From: Pyrrhosoma nymphula
Taxonomy: Eukaryota > Arthropoda > Insecta > Odonata > Coenagrionidae
NCBI GenBank assembly: GCA_963573305.1
Contig: OY754329.1
Location: 83,200,576 to 83,264,575 of the forward strand
Direction of reading: 5' to 3'
Length of the DNA: 64,000 nucleotides
The position numbers were made by a program, and so were the translations under genes. Positions within the stretch are counted from its first letter, which is position 1, and every line of letters begins with the position of its first letter. The notes under the pieces were generated by a model. The model saw only the letters and a program-made list of their open reading frames with translations, made no database searches and was not told the origin of the DNA. Of the stretch, positions 34,442 to 45,335 are shown one piece after another.

Positions 34442-34740
34442 CATCAATATACTACCCTGCAAGATGAGGAAGGGGAGTGCGCATGGGGTGTCAGGATACC
34501 AGCCATAAAAAGGGGAGGCAAGGGGGAAAATAAATTGGGAAAGGGAGAGGACGAAGGTGAAATGTAAGAAAACGGAGTGTCAAGCTCTTTTTTTCTTGTA
34601 GTCAGCAATGGTGCATGAGAAGAAAGAATTTTTGCACCTATCTCTTCGGCAGTGTGTCTCGGTTCTATTTTAATTGCTATCGGTTCTAGAGCGTACATGT
34701 TTACGAGATTTAAACTTTCCCCGTCAATGGTCACCTGGAT
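34432..34740 (-). pseudogene. LINE 3' end fragment
   Basis: Shares 'actaccctgcaag', 'gggtgtcaggataccagcc' and a following 'ggaggcaagggggaaaat' G/A-rich region with 63100-63320 and with the tail at 3812. This is the 3' portion of the CR1/L2-like family in minus orientation. Coding remnants are not certain. Confidence 0.5.
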
Positions 34741-37700
34741 GACCGAAATGCATGCATGGGAGTCAAATTCCTTTGCTTTTATAGACCATTTGGATTAATC
34801 TTTAATGAAAATATAGTTCGGTGTTAAATAACATCCTCATTGTCATCCTGAAACTCGCGTGCTTTAAATTATTCAAGTAATTTTAGTCTAGCATGTAGCC
34901 TCCGACACTCTAGCGGCTCCCAAACTGGTCCCCCCATCAGCTGTTTTACACTCTCTGTTCGCTTGACGCAGTTTTAATAAATCGTGCAGTTATCCTTTTG
35001 TATTTTAATGATTTCGTTTATTAATTCTTTCTGCGCAAGAACCAAAATGCTTACGGTATACTCGAGCTGTGGCCTAATCGTAATGAAGTAGAATCTCTCT
35101 CACACACTTCCAACAGAAAACCTTCCTAGAATTAGCATGATAAACCAATATTCAAAATGTATTCGGTATAGTTCGCTAATTTCTCATTAGAAACGACAAA
35201 TTATCGCAGAAATACTCCATCGGCATATTTCTTTAAAAATTTAAGTTGAATTCTTCACGACATTATGGGGGGAAAAGGTTCACCCGAAATTTCTTCCCTT
35301 TAACGAAGGCCATGAAGAGCATAATGTTACTAAGCAGTGTTTTTTAAGTCGCCGACGTAAATTATGATTTCAAACCCAGAATCACATTTCCTTGTATCTA
35401 CAATGTATGAACATCACATTGCATTATTTTTACAGCTCTGACATTCACAGTAGTTAAATTTTACTCTGGATAGTATTCATGGCTTTATCATTATGCTTCC
35501 TATTCCTCGTTTGAACTATTGAAATGTCCTTTATCAAATTTCGTGCAGATAATATTAATATCTAATGATACTAAACACTTAGGAATAGTCTAAGTCAACT
35601 ATCGGCGGCTGTTATTTGGGAAATAAGACTCCAAAAGATACTCTACTCAGATATATTACGCACGGCACACATTTATGTGTCAAATATTTGCGTGGAATAC
35701 TACTAAATAATTTCCAGAAAATGTTCATTTTAGGATGATTTTAGCGGCCACCATCTTGTAAGGCACACATGATGAGTGTTTTCAAATGTAGAGGGGAAAA
35801 GGGGGAGTTTTTTCGGAAACCAGGTTCAACTATCCTCGAAAGTATACCGATTTCCACAAATGCCAAGTCCCACTCTGAGCCACCTCCATGGTTTCCCTTC
35901 CTTCAAAGCCCATCACCCTTCGAAGAGCACAAAAACTAAAACCGGTAGCACCCAGACTGAACACTATATAATTCTCAATTACCATGAGTCGTTTCCCACA
36001 TGGGTCGACCCACTATGCTGAGTTCTCTCGCCCATGCACTCGCGTGTTTTATGAAAGAAAAACGGAATTCTTGCGGATATGCCTTATGGAATTCCGGCGA
36101 CGATTTCTAAAGGTGCCGCTGATTGCTTTACGACTCCGTCACTTCACAACTATAAACTGCCCCACCGAAGGGCAATCTCCTTGCGCTTCGTTTACAACAC
36201 GAGGGCTGAATGGCGGTAGAAAAGGCTGCTTTAACCCACTTAGGTTCACTAGATTCCTCACATAGCGTCGTGACTGCGATTGAGATGCCGAAGAATCTTG
36301 GTGAAGAGCACGGCTGAAGAGTAAAAAAGTCGTAATTGGGTAATGGAACTAACCTATTGCTAGACACGAATTAAATAAATTTTCATTCTCAAATGCACAA
36401 AAACGGCTGGTCTCCCAAAACCCCAATAAGGCTTAAGCTTAGATCCAGAATCACAATTTGCAAAGATGCACAATTTTTTTTTAATTTTGAGCTAATTTCG
36501 TCAAAATTCTTAAATCAGGAGTTTAAAAAGATTGTCGCGGAGCTAGTGGGAATTCTGGTGGGGAATTTTTTTATCTCAGCGATAGACGTTAGGCATTCGC
36601 TTTATCTCACGGGCATTAAGCACACAGCCTTCTAATCTCAAGTCCACAGCATCCATTTGGTACATTAACTGTCATACTAACTGGCGGTCATAAACATTCA
36701 ATTCAGAAGGCGACAGCTTGCGCTAACAATGGTATCTTAAGTGGCTGAAAATTATAAATGAAGTCAAAATGCCGTGGAAGCAAAATCATGAGTTTTTTCA
36801 ATGGTGAATTTAGGAAAATCTTGCAATGCTTGCTCCACAAGAGCAAGTAGTGGGCAAATTCTTCGAAGTCCCTTAAAGAATTCCACTCGGCTTTGCTAAA
36901 TCTATCATTGGTGCACGAATATCATATTGTTGTCTGAGCAAGAGGAGTTTTTTCCGGCTTCATAGAAAAATGACGAACGTTGAAATTTTTATGTACAGTA
37001 TGCACCAATGACATTTATTATCGCCCACCTTTCTGAAGTTTCTTATCCGTATCAACTCACAGATTAGTTATATTTGAGCTGGCGATTAAAAATAAAGCAG
37101 GCATTCACATTGTGAGGCCCAGAAATTAATTACCCGAGAGGAGGAGCTCATAACTGTTTCTCATTCCAAACGTAAAAGATGACTGAGAGTAACAGAAGCG
37201 GGAATCCATCGCATACGAGCACCCAGAAATAAAATCATCAAGCCTCTCGCGAGACAAGACAGGTCATTCTCGTTCCTCATTGCGGTCAGTTAACAAACAA
37301 GGGCGCTTAAATTGCTATCATTACTCAAATCAGCTTTCAGGGTTGCCATTTACAAATGGAATGATTTTGTTGAGGGGTTTTCTTGTCGGTTCCATCATTG
37401 AGATGTCACGATCGGTAGGAAGAGCGTCCTATCTATCACTCTCACATCGCACAGCGTGAAGTTTTGGGTCTGATAAAAAAAATGATAATCTACTTCAAAT
37501 TTCCAGGAGACCAATTATCTAAAAAGATCTAGGCCGTCCACAGAGGAATAAGCATTTAAAAAATAAACTAACGTTCCTACAAGCCGGGAACGTACGAAGA
37601 TGATGCATTAAGTTCACGAAAAGACCGCTAAAACATTTAAAAAGTAGAAAAAGAAAAATAAAGAGTACATACATTTATTATTCGGGTGTCTATAAAACAT

Positions 37701-37848
37701 TTTCTGTATTCCACGATGCCCAGTTTATTTTCCCGTCTTTTTTTATTCACTTTAATCAATAGTTGATGCATGAATTCGCGGTTCCTAAACAATTAGGATT
37801 AAAATCATATAGGCATGATTTAAATGCAGATTCAAAATACATCGACGG
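34741..37848. other. 3.1 kb without recognised genes
   Basis: Frames of up to 93 codons have no motif. No repeat was noted by eye. Confidence 0.4.
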
Positions 37849-38167
37849 CTCTTCCACAGGGCCGTAGTCAGGTCATGTATTTAGGAGGGGCAACCAATTT
37901 CCTAGGAGGGGCAAACGTTTTATAGTTCTTGTGTCAAAAATTAGCAGCCTGGTACAAAATTAATATCCTTTAATTTATATCCATTAATATAGGTTATTGT
38001 TCGACTCTTTAAGCTCGCTTCTGTAAAGCAGGGTACTAAAAGGAGGTGTTCAACACTAAAAAAAATAATAAGACTCTTAAAGCTAGGGGGGGGAGGGGGG
38101 AAAAAGAAATTCCAGGAGGGGCGGCGTCCCCCCTGCCCTCCCCCCTGGCTACGGCCCTGCTCCTCCA
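37849..38167. mobile_element. 303-bp hAT-like MITE
   Basis: The element spans 37857-38159. Left end CAGGGCCGTAGTCAG, right end (inverted) CAGGGCCGTAGCCAG: 14 of 15 bases complementary. Flanking octamers ctcttcca (37849-37856) and ctcctcca (38160-38167) differ at one base, as for a hAT 8-bp target duplication. The interior has repeated 'aggaggggca' and G-rich strings and no transposase. Confidence 0.88.
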
Positions 38168-40629
38168 CCGTTATGCTCCATGAAAGAAAGAAATAGATGT
38201 AAAACCGAATAACACCTGGGCTGATAAAGTGAAGAATGAAGAAGTGTACAGAAAAGTCGAAGAAGAAAAGTGTACATGGAGAGTATTAATCATTTATTTA
38301 TTATATTACACAACCGAAAACGGCAAAATGGCTAATTATATTGTTTGATATCATTCAATAAATAAAGAGTAGAAAGAGAAATAAAAACCAAGTGGGTTGG
38401 ACACACCTTGAGACAACACATTCGTCAAGAATATAATCGAGTGAAAAAGAGTTGGGAGGAAGACAGAGGGATATTTAAATGGGATAAAGAAAGAGGGATG
38501 CGGGAAAGAAGATTTATCATGATGAAATAGAATTTGCAATGAATAGGGAAGAATGGAAGGCATGAAGGAATGAGGCAGATTGTAGAGGTCTGAGGTTGCC
38601 AATCCTAATTTCCTATCGGGCTAAAAGGACTATTAGATGATCACCATGCATGTAAACTGTACGAAAAGCAATACACGAATTGCAAACAAATTATGATCTG
38701 CTCTCTCTTTCCTGGTCTTTTTCTCCGGATTCCTTAGGCTCACTTCTCTCGTATCATTCCGTGTTGTCCCGTTTGCGGGCAGTCGAGTGGGTTTCTTTCT
38801 TCCCCATCCTTCCCCCTTAAATACTTCCTTTGATTTCTATCGTGCTCTTCAAATGAATTCAACTCTGTCGGAATCTCATGAGTTTCTTAATAGGTCTAAG
38901 CGCTGCATCCAGACCATCTGTTCCATCTTTCTCCACAGGCATTCTGCCACCAATATCCATGAAAAGTCTGACATATGTACATGATTGAATCAAGCTTAGC
39001 TGGTGAACTTAGTCTATGCTCGCAAAATTGTGAATCCATAGCTTTGCACACTTCCGCAATTTTTTAATTCGAATCGATTTCAATTACTACAACATAATTT
39101 TCAAAAATTACAATGAAATAACTTCGTGGTCTCTTACACATGCGTCGGTTAAGAGGAGATAAAATGGGGAATCTGGGGAATTGAGTTGGTTGTAAAGAAG
39201 GAAATAACGAGAAATTTAATTTGTAGTGTAACTAGAAAAAGATGATGCAGACGTTGATATCGGTCGAAATAATAATTTACTTGAAAGTGTACAAAGCGAT
39301 TCATTCGCAAAAGAAAGAAAGTTTCAGTCTATAACTATCGATTCGAAATTTTAAAGTAAAGAACTCGCTAATTGACCGATGGTTTCGTTTAAAAGGCTCT
39401 TTCCGTTTAGTTCGCACTTACACCGACGCGAGAGACACAGGAAAATTTTGCGATTTCATTCGGTTGGCATGGTCAAGTATGCGACAATGACAGTGGCCAT
39501 ATTCGTTGCATGACAACCTACAAAGAGGCTCTTTGTATCATGAATTAATGGCGCTAGTTATAGTAAGTGGGAAGCGGGATGTGCACGCGTTAACACTCAT
39601 CGTGGTCTTGCGGAGTGACTAATTGACAAATGCACTTGAGCCGATCACGAGACATCAAATCGAAGAGCACACGACATATAGTAGTTTGCATTTGTCCATT
39701 CGTGAAGGGCGATGACTTAAAGAGCTAGCGAAAATAAATCAAGAATCATATGCTTTAATAATACCTAGATATACAAAAATACATTAACTTCAATGGCGTT
39801 AAAGAGTAATTTCAGTAACATTTGGTTACGGCAGCGATAGTTTACTTTCAAAATAGGCAGTTTCATAAAGCAGCATAATTTGTTTCGTAGGCTAGAGAGA
39901 CAATGTTACAGCATGGAAAAAATTATGAAACGGCGCGGCGTCTCTAAAAACTTTTAAATAGGTGATTGGTTCAACACTGAAAATTGGGTAAATGTTGAAA
40001 AATTTGAAATGGTTATTGGTGCATACCCGAGTGATAGGGACACACTAATGTCAAATAGGAACCGCTGCTTGATGTTCCATTGCGACATTACTGAACAATT
40101 TATAATAAATAAGGCAAAGTTGTCGACGGATCGGAAAAAGTAAGAAACTCAGACAGCTCTGATTACTCATAAATAAAGGATGCATGTAATTACATGGCGC
40201 GAACGTCGATTTTGTGCCCGCATAAACGATATTGATTAGTGGAGCTGATGATGGTGATAAAACCGATATGGCTCAATAAAGTACCCGACATCCTCATTGC
40301 TTTATTTAGTAAGAAATTTAAATAACTGGAACATTTTACCGTAAGCAAAAGGGAATATAAAAATTGGAGCTCATGGAAGCAAAGCTTGGATGTTACAGAA
40401 GTGAAGTCAGGAGTCTAAAGAACAGTAATTCACACAAAGTAAACCATAGATGAAATAGAAATATAGGATAGGTTACATACACGTACATTGGGAGAAGTCG
40501 GTATCACAGGGCTAATTATAACTATCCAAAACCTAATTTGGCATTTTTTAACTGCGCCTGCCAACAAGAGGAAGAATTTAAGGGCATGCATTTTGTACAA
40601 GGCCACGACGGAACAACGCACAACCGGAA
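38168..40629. other. Unassigned DNA
   Basis: A plus-strand stretch at about 38440-38600 reads like a decayed LINE C-terminus (AMNREEWKA). Otherwise no feature is recognised. Confidence 0.35.
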
Positions 40630-41180
40630 TTCACACCGACGACATCACATACGACGTCTCAGTGGGATATCCGGCGAGCAATGCACGGACATCTTAGGGC
40701 GATGCATCCCAGTATGGCACTGCGGCACCACTATGAATAGGCGAACCAATCCAAAAGATTTCCATTCCGATCAAATGAACGATACGCCTTTGTTCCTCTT
40801 CCTTACGGGACGGAATCATCAGTGGAACCCAGCCGCGCGGCGGCGCCCGCTGAGTCGTCGGCGGCGACGGCCAAGGCTTCATTCAGGGCCGGAGGGCGCA
40901 GAATACGATGCATTGGGGCGGGGTGATTAATTGAAACGGCCGCCCATATCTATTCATATAAAAATAACTTAAGCCGCCGAGAGACCCTCTCACTCCCGAC
41001 GGCGAAATTGAAAGAACTGGATTCAGTTAGTCCTCAACCCCAATCCCCCTGCTTGGGTTAAAGGTTCTCCGGCGAGCAGGAAGTCGGGCTCAACAATCAC
41101 TCAGTCAGTCAGGGCGTATACAACCTCATACTCAGGGCGAGAGGGGTCCCGAAATTCAACGATCGCCGAACGCGCCGACA
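40630..41180 (+). other. GC/CpG-rich block with TATA-like string
   Basis: CpG-dense sequence (for example 'ccgcgcggcggcgcccgctg' near 40832) in AT-rich surroundings. At about 40956-40967 'catataaaaata' is followed after about 30 bases by 'ctctcactccc', and 'tcagttagt' and 'cactcagtcagtc' lie downstream; arthropod initiators centre on TCAGT/TCACT. This would fit a core promoter with a plus-strand 5' untranslated region, but no coding exon is recognisable, so it is only a candidate. Confidence 0.3.
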
Positions 41181-41915
41181 GACGGTGACGAAATGTTATT
41201 CTCACTCTCATCTGGAGAGGACCGAAGGATATATCGTTCGCGATTGGATGCGGTGCATTTGTTTCAATGACAATCGTGCCCGACCCATAAAGTATAAATC
41301 TACGTTGCTTCCCGAGACCAGTCCTGATGATGAAGGCTTATATGTAGTGAGAGAGGAAAGAATGTTCGTAGCAGAGATTCGGAGAAGGTAGAAAAACCTA
41401 AATTTTATCAAAGTATCTTTTCGGTTTGCCTTTTTTTCAGTGCATCATTTTTTTTTCATTGTACTCCATACCATAATGACTGCTGTAGATTCTCAATCTC
41501 TCCCTTGTAAATAATCCTCTAATATTGCATAAAACACATGCATAACAATATTCCAGCAAGGCTTTGGCATTGCAAAAATATTTATAAACTGGTTAAGTGT
41601 ATGGAGGACGTTTTTAGAGGCGAGGGGCCAGTTGAAGAGAACGATGGATGGTAGAACGGTGGGGAAGCGCGGAAGAGGAAGGAACAGGATAAGAATTTAG
41701 GATTTCGAGAGATAGTCATCTACCTGAAATGTCCAACAAAAGGTAGATATTTTTGCTTCATACCCACTAATGCGTCCACTCGTCCGTGCTCTGCGAAGGC
41801 AAGGAAAGAACAGGGAGAAGCAATATTGTTGATATTTCGGTTGTCATGTTGCAGTTTGATGACGTCACGCCCTGTCCATCTACCTCAATGGATGGGACGA
41901 AAAACTGTGGTCCCC
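41181..41915. other. Unassigned DNA with RTE remnant
   Basis: At about 41600-41700 the plus strand ('ggtggggaagcgcggaagag') resembles the KRGRGRKR-coding region of the intact RTE element, with stops and frameshifts. The rest is unassigned. Confidence 0.35.
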
Positions 41916-41985
41916 TTGGCACCTTTCGCTAAGAGTAGGCTAGTGCCGACGCCGGGTTTCTCTCCACCCTTCCTCCTCTACCCAA
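41916..41985 (+). repeat. Dispersed 'GACGCCGGGTTTCTCTCC' repeat (copy 2)
   Basis: Runs from 'ggtccccttggcacctttcg' through 'gacgccgggtttctctccac' to 'ccttcctcctct'. It is nearly the same as 62891-62964. The intact RTE element inserted only about 20 bases downstream, so this repeat belongs to the older target DNA and not to the RTE leader. Confidence 0.7.
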
Positions 41986-42080
41986 TTATACTTTCCTAAC
42001 CACCCTTTCTCTTCCTTGAACTACGACCTTGACGTGGTGGAAGGGCTTGTGCGTTCCAATGACCCCTAGAGCTGGACTGG

Positions 42081-42103
42081 CAGGAGCAAGTACATTGCTC
42101 CTG
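42081..42103 (+). promoter_or_regulatory. Perfect hairpin in RTE 5' leader
   Basis: CAGGAGCAA and TTGCTCCTG pair over nine bases around a 5-nt loop. The surrounding leader is a compact GC-rich region of the kind that in some LINEs folds into a self-cleaving or translation-promoting structure. I have not verified any such fold here. Confidence 0.6.
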
Positions 42104-42228
42104 GTAGGGCCACCCATGCCAGATAGGTCGAAGGGTAGGAGCCAGACGAAAGGTAGTTCCGTGATGGTGTCACGTTAAAAATACCGTTGAGTCGTGTGGG
42201 ATACCTCTCAACTATCACTTCCCAGAAC

Positions 42229-45200
42229 ATGAAAGTCATCCAAAGAGATCTGATTCCTGGCAACTACGGGACGCCGCCCACTAGGGCGGGTGTCGTGCCC
42301 GGCAGCGGGGGAGGCAAGGCCTCCGCGGTCGTCATCACACGAAATCCTTGCACAGAATCGTCATCAGAAGATACAAGGGAAAGGAGGGAGAAGAAGAAGA
42401 AAAAGAGGAAGAGGAGGAGGAAAACAGTGATAAAAATAGGAACTTGGAACGTAAGGACCATGATGAGGGCCGGGAAGCTTGAAAATATTAAGCAGGAAAT
42501 GGAAAAAGGAAAAATAGATGCTTTGGGATTGTGCGAGGTTAGATGGAAAGATAGCGGGGACTATTGGAGTGATAACTACAGGGTGATCTATAGTGGGGGA
42601 GATGAGAGTCAACGGGGGGTAGGCATGGTACTGAACACAAAGTTGAGACTGAGGGTGGTAAACATTGAACAGGTGAACGACAGGATACCAGTGGTAGAAA
42701 TAAAAGCACGGCCGACGAATTTCGTACTGGTCCAGGTATACATGCCTACGAGCAACCATAGGGAGGAAGAGGTGGAAGAGGTGTACGAGCAAGTAGAAGA
42801 AATAATTAGAGAAGTGCCGGGGAAGAAAAACCTGATAGTGATGGGTGACTGGAATGCAGTGGTGGGAGAAGGGAGGGACGGATTAGAAGTAGGAGGGTTT
42901 GGGCTAGGAAGAAGAAATGATCGCGGGGAAAAGGAAGTTGAATTTTGTAGAAGAAATAAATTAGTAGTGACAAACACTTGGTTTAAACATCACCCCAGGC
43001 GTAGGTACACATGGAAAATGCCGGGTGACACTGGGAGATACCAAATTGATTATATAATGGTTAGGCAGAGATTTAGGAACAGTGTAAAAAACTCTCGTAT
43101 CTATCCAGGGGCGGATGCGGACTCGGATCATAACTTGGTGATGATGAAGTGTGAATTTAGATTCAAAAGGCTTTGTAAAGGTAGGAAGATAAAGAGGTGG
43201 AACCTTGAAGCATTGAAAGGGTTGAAAAGGAGGGAATACCAAGAGCTAGTAGAAAAGAACATAGGTGAAGAGAAGCGGATGGGAACCATAGAGAAGAGAT
43301 GGGAGGTTATAAAAACAGGCATCGCAAGAGCGGCAGAGAAAACAATAGGAACGGTGGAAAAGAAGAGGGTTAAGAAGCAGTGGGTTACAGAAGAAATGAT
43401 AAAGAAAATGGAGGAGAGAAGGATATGGAAAAACGTGAACACCGAGGTAGGGAAGAGGAAGTACAAGGAATTGAATAATAAACTCAGGCGAGTGACCAAT
43501 CGGGCAAAAGAAAACTGGTGGAAGGGACAATGTGAGCAAATGGAAAAGATGCAGGAGGAGGGGGAAGTGGGCGCTTTGTACGCCAAGGTGAAAATGTTAT
43601 CGGGTGGTAAGAGAGGTCAAGCGATACCAAAAGTTAAGGACAAAACAGGAAAGATATTAATCGAACAGGAAGATATCCAAGAAAGGTGGAGAGAATACGT
43701 AGAGGAGCTATATGACAGCGAGAATAGACCCCTTAGCCTATATCTAGAGGATGAAAGAGCAATAGATAAAGATAACCTCGGACCTGAGTTACTTGAGAGT
43801 GAAATAGAGAGGGCACTAAGAGAGATGAAGGGTAGAAAAGCCGTGGGAACCGATAACCTACCTTCGGAGCTACTGAAGAATCTAGGTAGTAGGGGGAGAA
43901 AATCGTTTTTCGAACTTATTCGCAGGATCTACGAGGAAGGAGTATGGCCAGAGGATTTCGTGAAAACAGTATTAATACCTATCCCGAAGAAGAAGAAAGC
44001 GTCAGAATGCGAGGAGTATAGAACAATCAGTTTAATTTCGCACGCAGCAAAAGTGTTGCTTAGAATACTAAATAGAAGGTTGGAGAGCAGAGCAAAGTGC
44101 TATTTAGGCGATGACCAATTTGGGTTTAGGAAGGGGAGGGGAACCAGAGATGCGATTGCGGTAATGAGGACACTTATAGATAGAAACATAGAGCATAATC
44201 AGGATGTTTTCGCTTGTTTTGTAGATTTCGAAAAGGCGTTTGACAGAGTAAACTGGGAGAAACTAATGCAGATACTGGGGAAAATAGGAATAGACTGGCG
44301 CGATAGGAGACTCATCCGAAACTTATATATGGGGCAGAGGGCTCAGGTAAGGGTAGCGGACGGTGAATCAGGGTGGGCAGTTATAGGTCGCGGGGTGCGG
44401 CAAGGGTGCCCGTTGTCGCCTTTACTTTTTAACATCTATGCTGAGGAAATGGTAAGAGAGGCATGGGATGAGCTAGACGTGGGAATGAAAGTAGGAGGCC
44501 AGTGGATAAAGTCGGTTAGATTCGCAGACGATCAGGCGTTGGTGAGTCGGTCATCGAAAGGACTGCAAACTTTAGTAGATGCACTGGAAAAGCAGTGTGA
44601 GAAATACGGAATGAAGATAAATAATAGGAAAACAAAAGTAATGAGATTCTCTAGGACAAAGAAAGCGAAGCTGGTGATAAGAGTAGGAAGTCACAAACTG
44701 GAGCAAGTTGAACAATTTAATTACTTGGGTAGTACGCTAGAAGAAACAGGACATAGTAGCAAAGACATTAGGAGGAGAATAGCGCTAGCGAAGGAAGCGT
44801 TCAATAATAGAAGGGAGCTGATGACGGGGACCTTAAGTAAGGATGTAAAAAAGAGGCTAGTAAAGAGCTTGATATGGAGTGTGGCGTTGTATGGGGCGGA
44901 AACGTGGACTTTGAGAAAGGAAGACGAAAATAGGCTGAAGGCTTTTGAGATGTGGGTGTGGAGGAGGATGGAGAAGGTGCGTTGGACGGAAAGGAAGACA
45001 AATGTGGAAGTGCTTGACATGGTGGGCGAGGAGAGAAAACTTATAGATGAGATTTGGGGAAGGCAGGGTAGATGGCTGGAAGGGGTAATGAGGGACGATG
45101 GTTTGCTGAAGGTCGTGATAGAGGGAAGGATGTTGGGTAAGCGGGGAAGGGGAAGGAAGAGAATCGGTTTTATGGACGGGATGAAGAAAGGTAGGACTTA

Positions 45201-45252
45201 TGCTGAGATGAAGAAAGAAATAGAAGAGGTAGAAAGGGTACAGCACGTGTAA
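42229..45252 (+). CDS. RTE-type endonuclease/reverse transcriptase, intact
   Basis: This single ORF encodes 1007 residues from the first ATG; an in-frame stop lies upstream at 42154, and no ATG precedes it in frame. The protein would nick the genomic target and reverse-transcribe the element RNA there. A basic Lys/Arg run (residues about 54-66) precedes an apurinic-like endonuclease. Its catalytic motifs are all present: TWNVR (N74), CEVRW (E103), GDWNA (D207, N209), QIDYI (D274) and SDHNL (D300, H301). The RT domain spans roughly residues 525-800, with FVDFEKAFD (D666), RQGCPLSP and FADD (D767, D768). The C-terminal part has YLGSTLEETG, ALYGAETWTL and a basic KRGRGRKR segment typical of the RTE clade. 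Length fits that family. There is no frameshift or lost catalytic residue. Only retrotransposon genes are known with this layout, so function is secure; activity is inferred. Confidence 0.95.
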   Translation: MKVIQRDLIPGNYGTPPTRAGVVPGSGGGKASAVVITRNPCTESSSEDTRERREKKKKKRKRRRKTVIKIGTWNVRTMMRAGKLENIKQEMEKGKIDALGLCEVRWKDSGDYWSDNYRVIYSGGDESQRGVGMVLNTKLRLRVVNIEQVNDRIPVVEIKARPTNFVLVQVYMPTSNHREEEVEEVYEQVEEIIREVPGKKNLIVMGDWNAVVGEGRDGLEVGGFGLGRRNDRGEKEVEFCRRNKLVVTNTWFKHHPRRRYTWKMPGDTGRYQIDYIMVRQRFRNSVKNSRIYPGADADSDHNLVMMKCEFRFKRLCKGRKIKRWNLEALKGLKRREYQELVEKNIGEEKRMGTIEKRWEVIKTGIARAAEKTIGTVEKKRVKKQWVTEEMIKKMEERRIWKNVNTEVGKRKYKELNNKLRRVTNRAKENWWKGQCEQMEKMQEEGEVGALYAKVKMLSGGKRGQAIPKVKDKTGKILIEQEDIQERWREYVEELYDSENRPLSLYLEDERAIDKDNLGPELLESEIERALREMKGRKAVGTDNLPSELLKNLGSRGRKSFFELIRRIYEEGVWPEDFVKTVLIPIPKKKKASECEEYRTISLISHAAKVLLRILNRRLESRAKCYLGDDQFGFRKGRGTRDAIAVMRTLIDRNIEHNQDVFACFVDFEKAFDRVNWEKLMQILGKIGIDWRDRRLIRNLYMGQRAQVRVADGESGWAVIGRGVRQGCPLSPLLFNIYAEEMVREAWDELDVGMKVGGQWIKSVRFADDQALVSRSSKGLQTLVDALEKQCEKYGMKINNRKTKVMRFSRTKKAKLVIRVGSHKLEQVEQFNYLGSTLEETGHSSKDIRRRIALAKEAFNNRRELMTGTLSKDVKKRLVKSLIWSVALYGAETWTLRKEDENRLKAFEMWVWRRMEKVRWTERKTNVEVLDMVGEERKLIDEIWGRQGRWLEGVMRDDGLLKVVIEGRMLGKRGRGRKRIGFMDGMKKGRTYAEMKKEIEEVERVQHV

Positions 45253-45335
45253 GAGTTCGCTGGATATTCTCTGACTTTCATCACAACCTACCTCTAACCG
45301 GTAGATTACTGTAATGAATGAATGAACCACCCTTT

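Larger units (their letters stand above)
41998..45335 (+). mobile_element. Full-length RTE-clade non-LTR retrotransposon
   Basis: The element runs 42009-45324 (3.3 kb) between perfect 11-bp target duplications AACCACCCTTT (41998-42008 and 45325-45335). It has a 220-nt leader, one long intact ORF (42229-45252), a 72-nt 3' untranslated region and a short TGAATGAATGA microsatellite tail instead of poly(A), the usual RTE end. The leader contains a perfect 9-bp hairpin (42081-42103). Intact coding, complete ends and identical duplications mean a young insertion that may still be competent. It landed beside an older dispersed repeat. Truncated relatives in the window (7262, 27451, 47062, 52950) end at the same 3' sequence where that end is preserved. 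Confidence 0.93.

Noticed and set aside
41185..41391. 68-codon gene downstream of the CpG-rich block
   Set aside because: No ATG start in that frame and no recognisable domain.
42264..43586. Antisense frames up to 152 codons across the RTE ORF
   Set aside because: They are mirror frames of the A/G-rich RTE coding strand, which lacks stops when read antisense.
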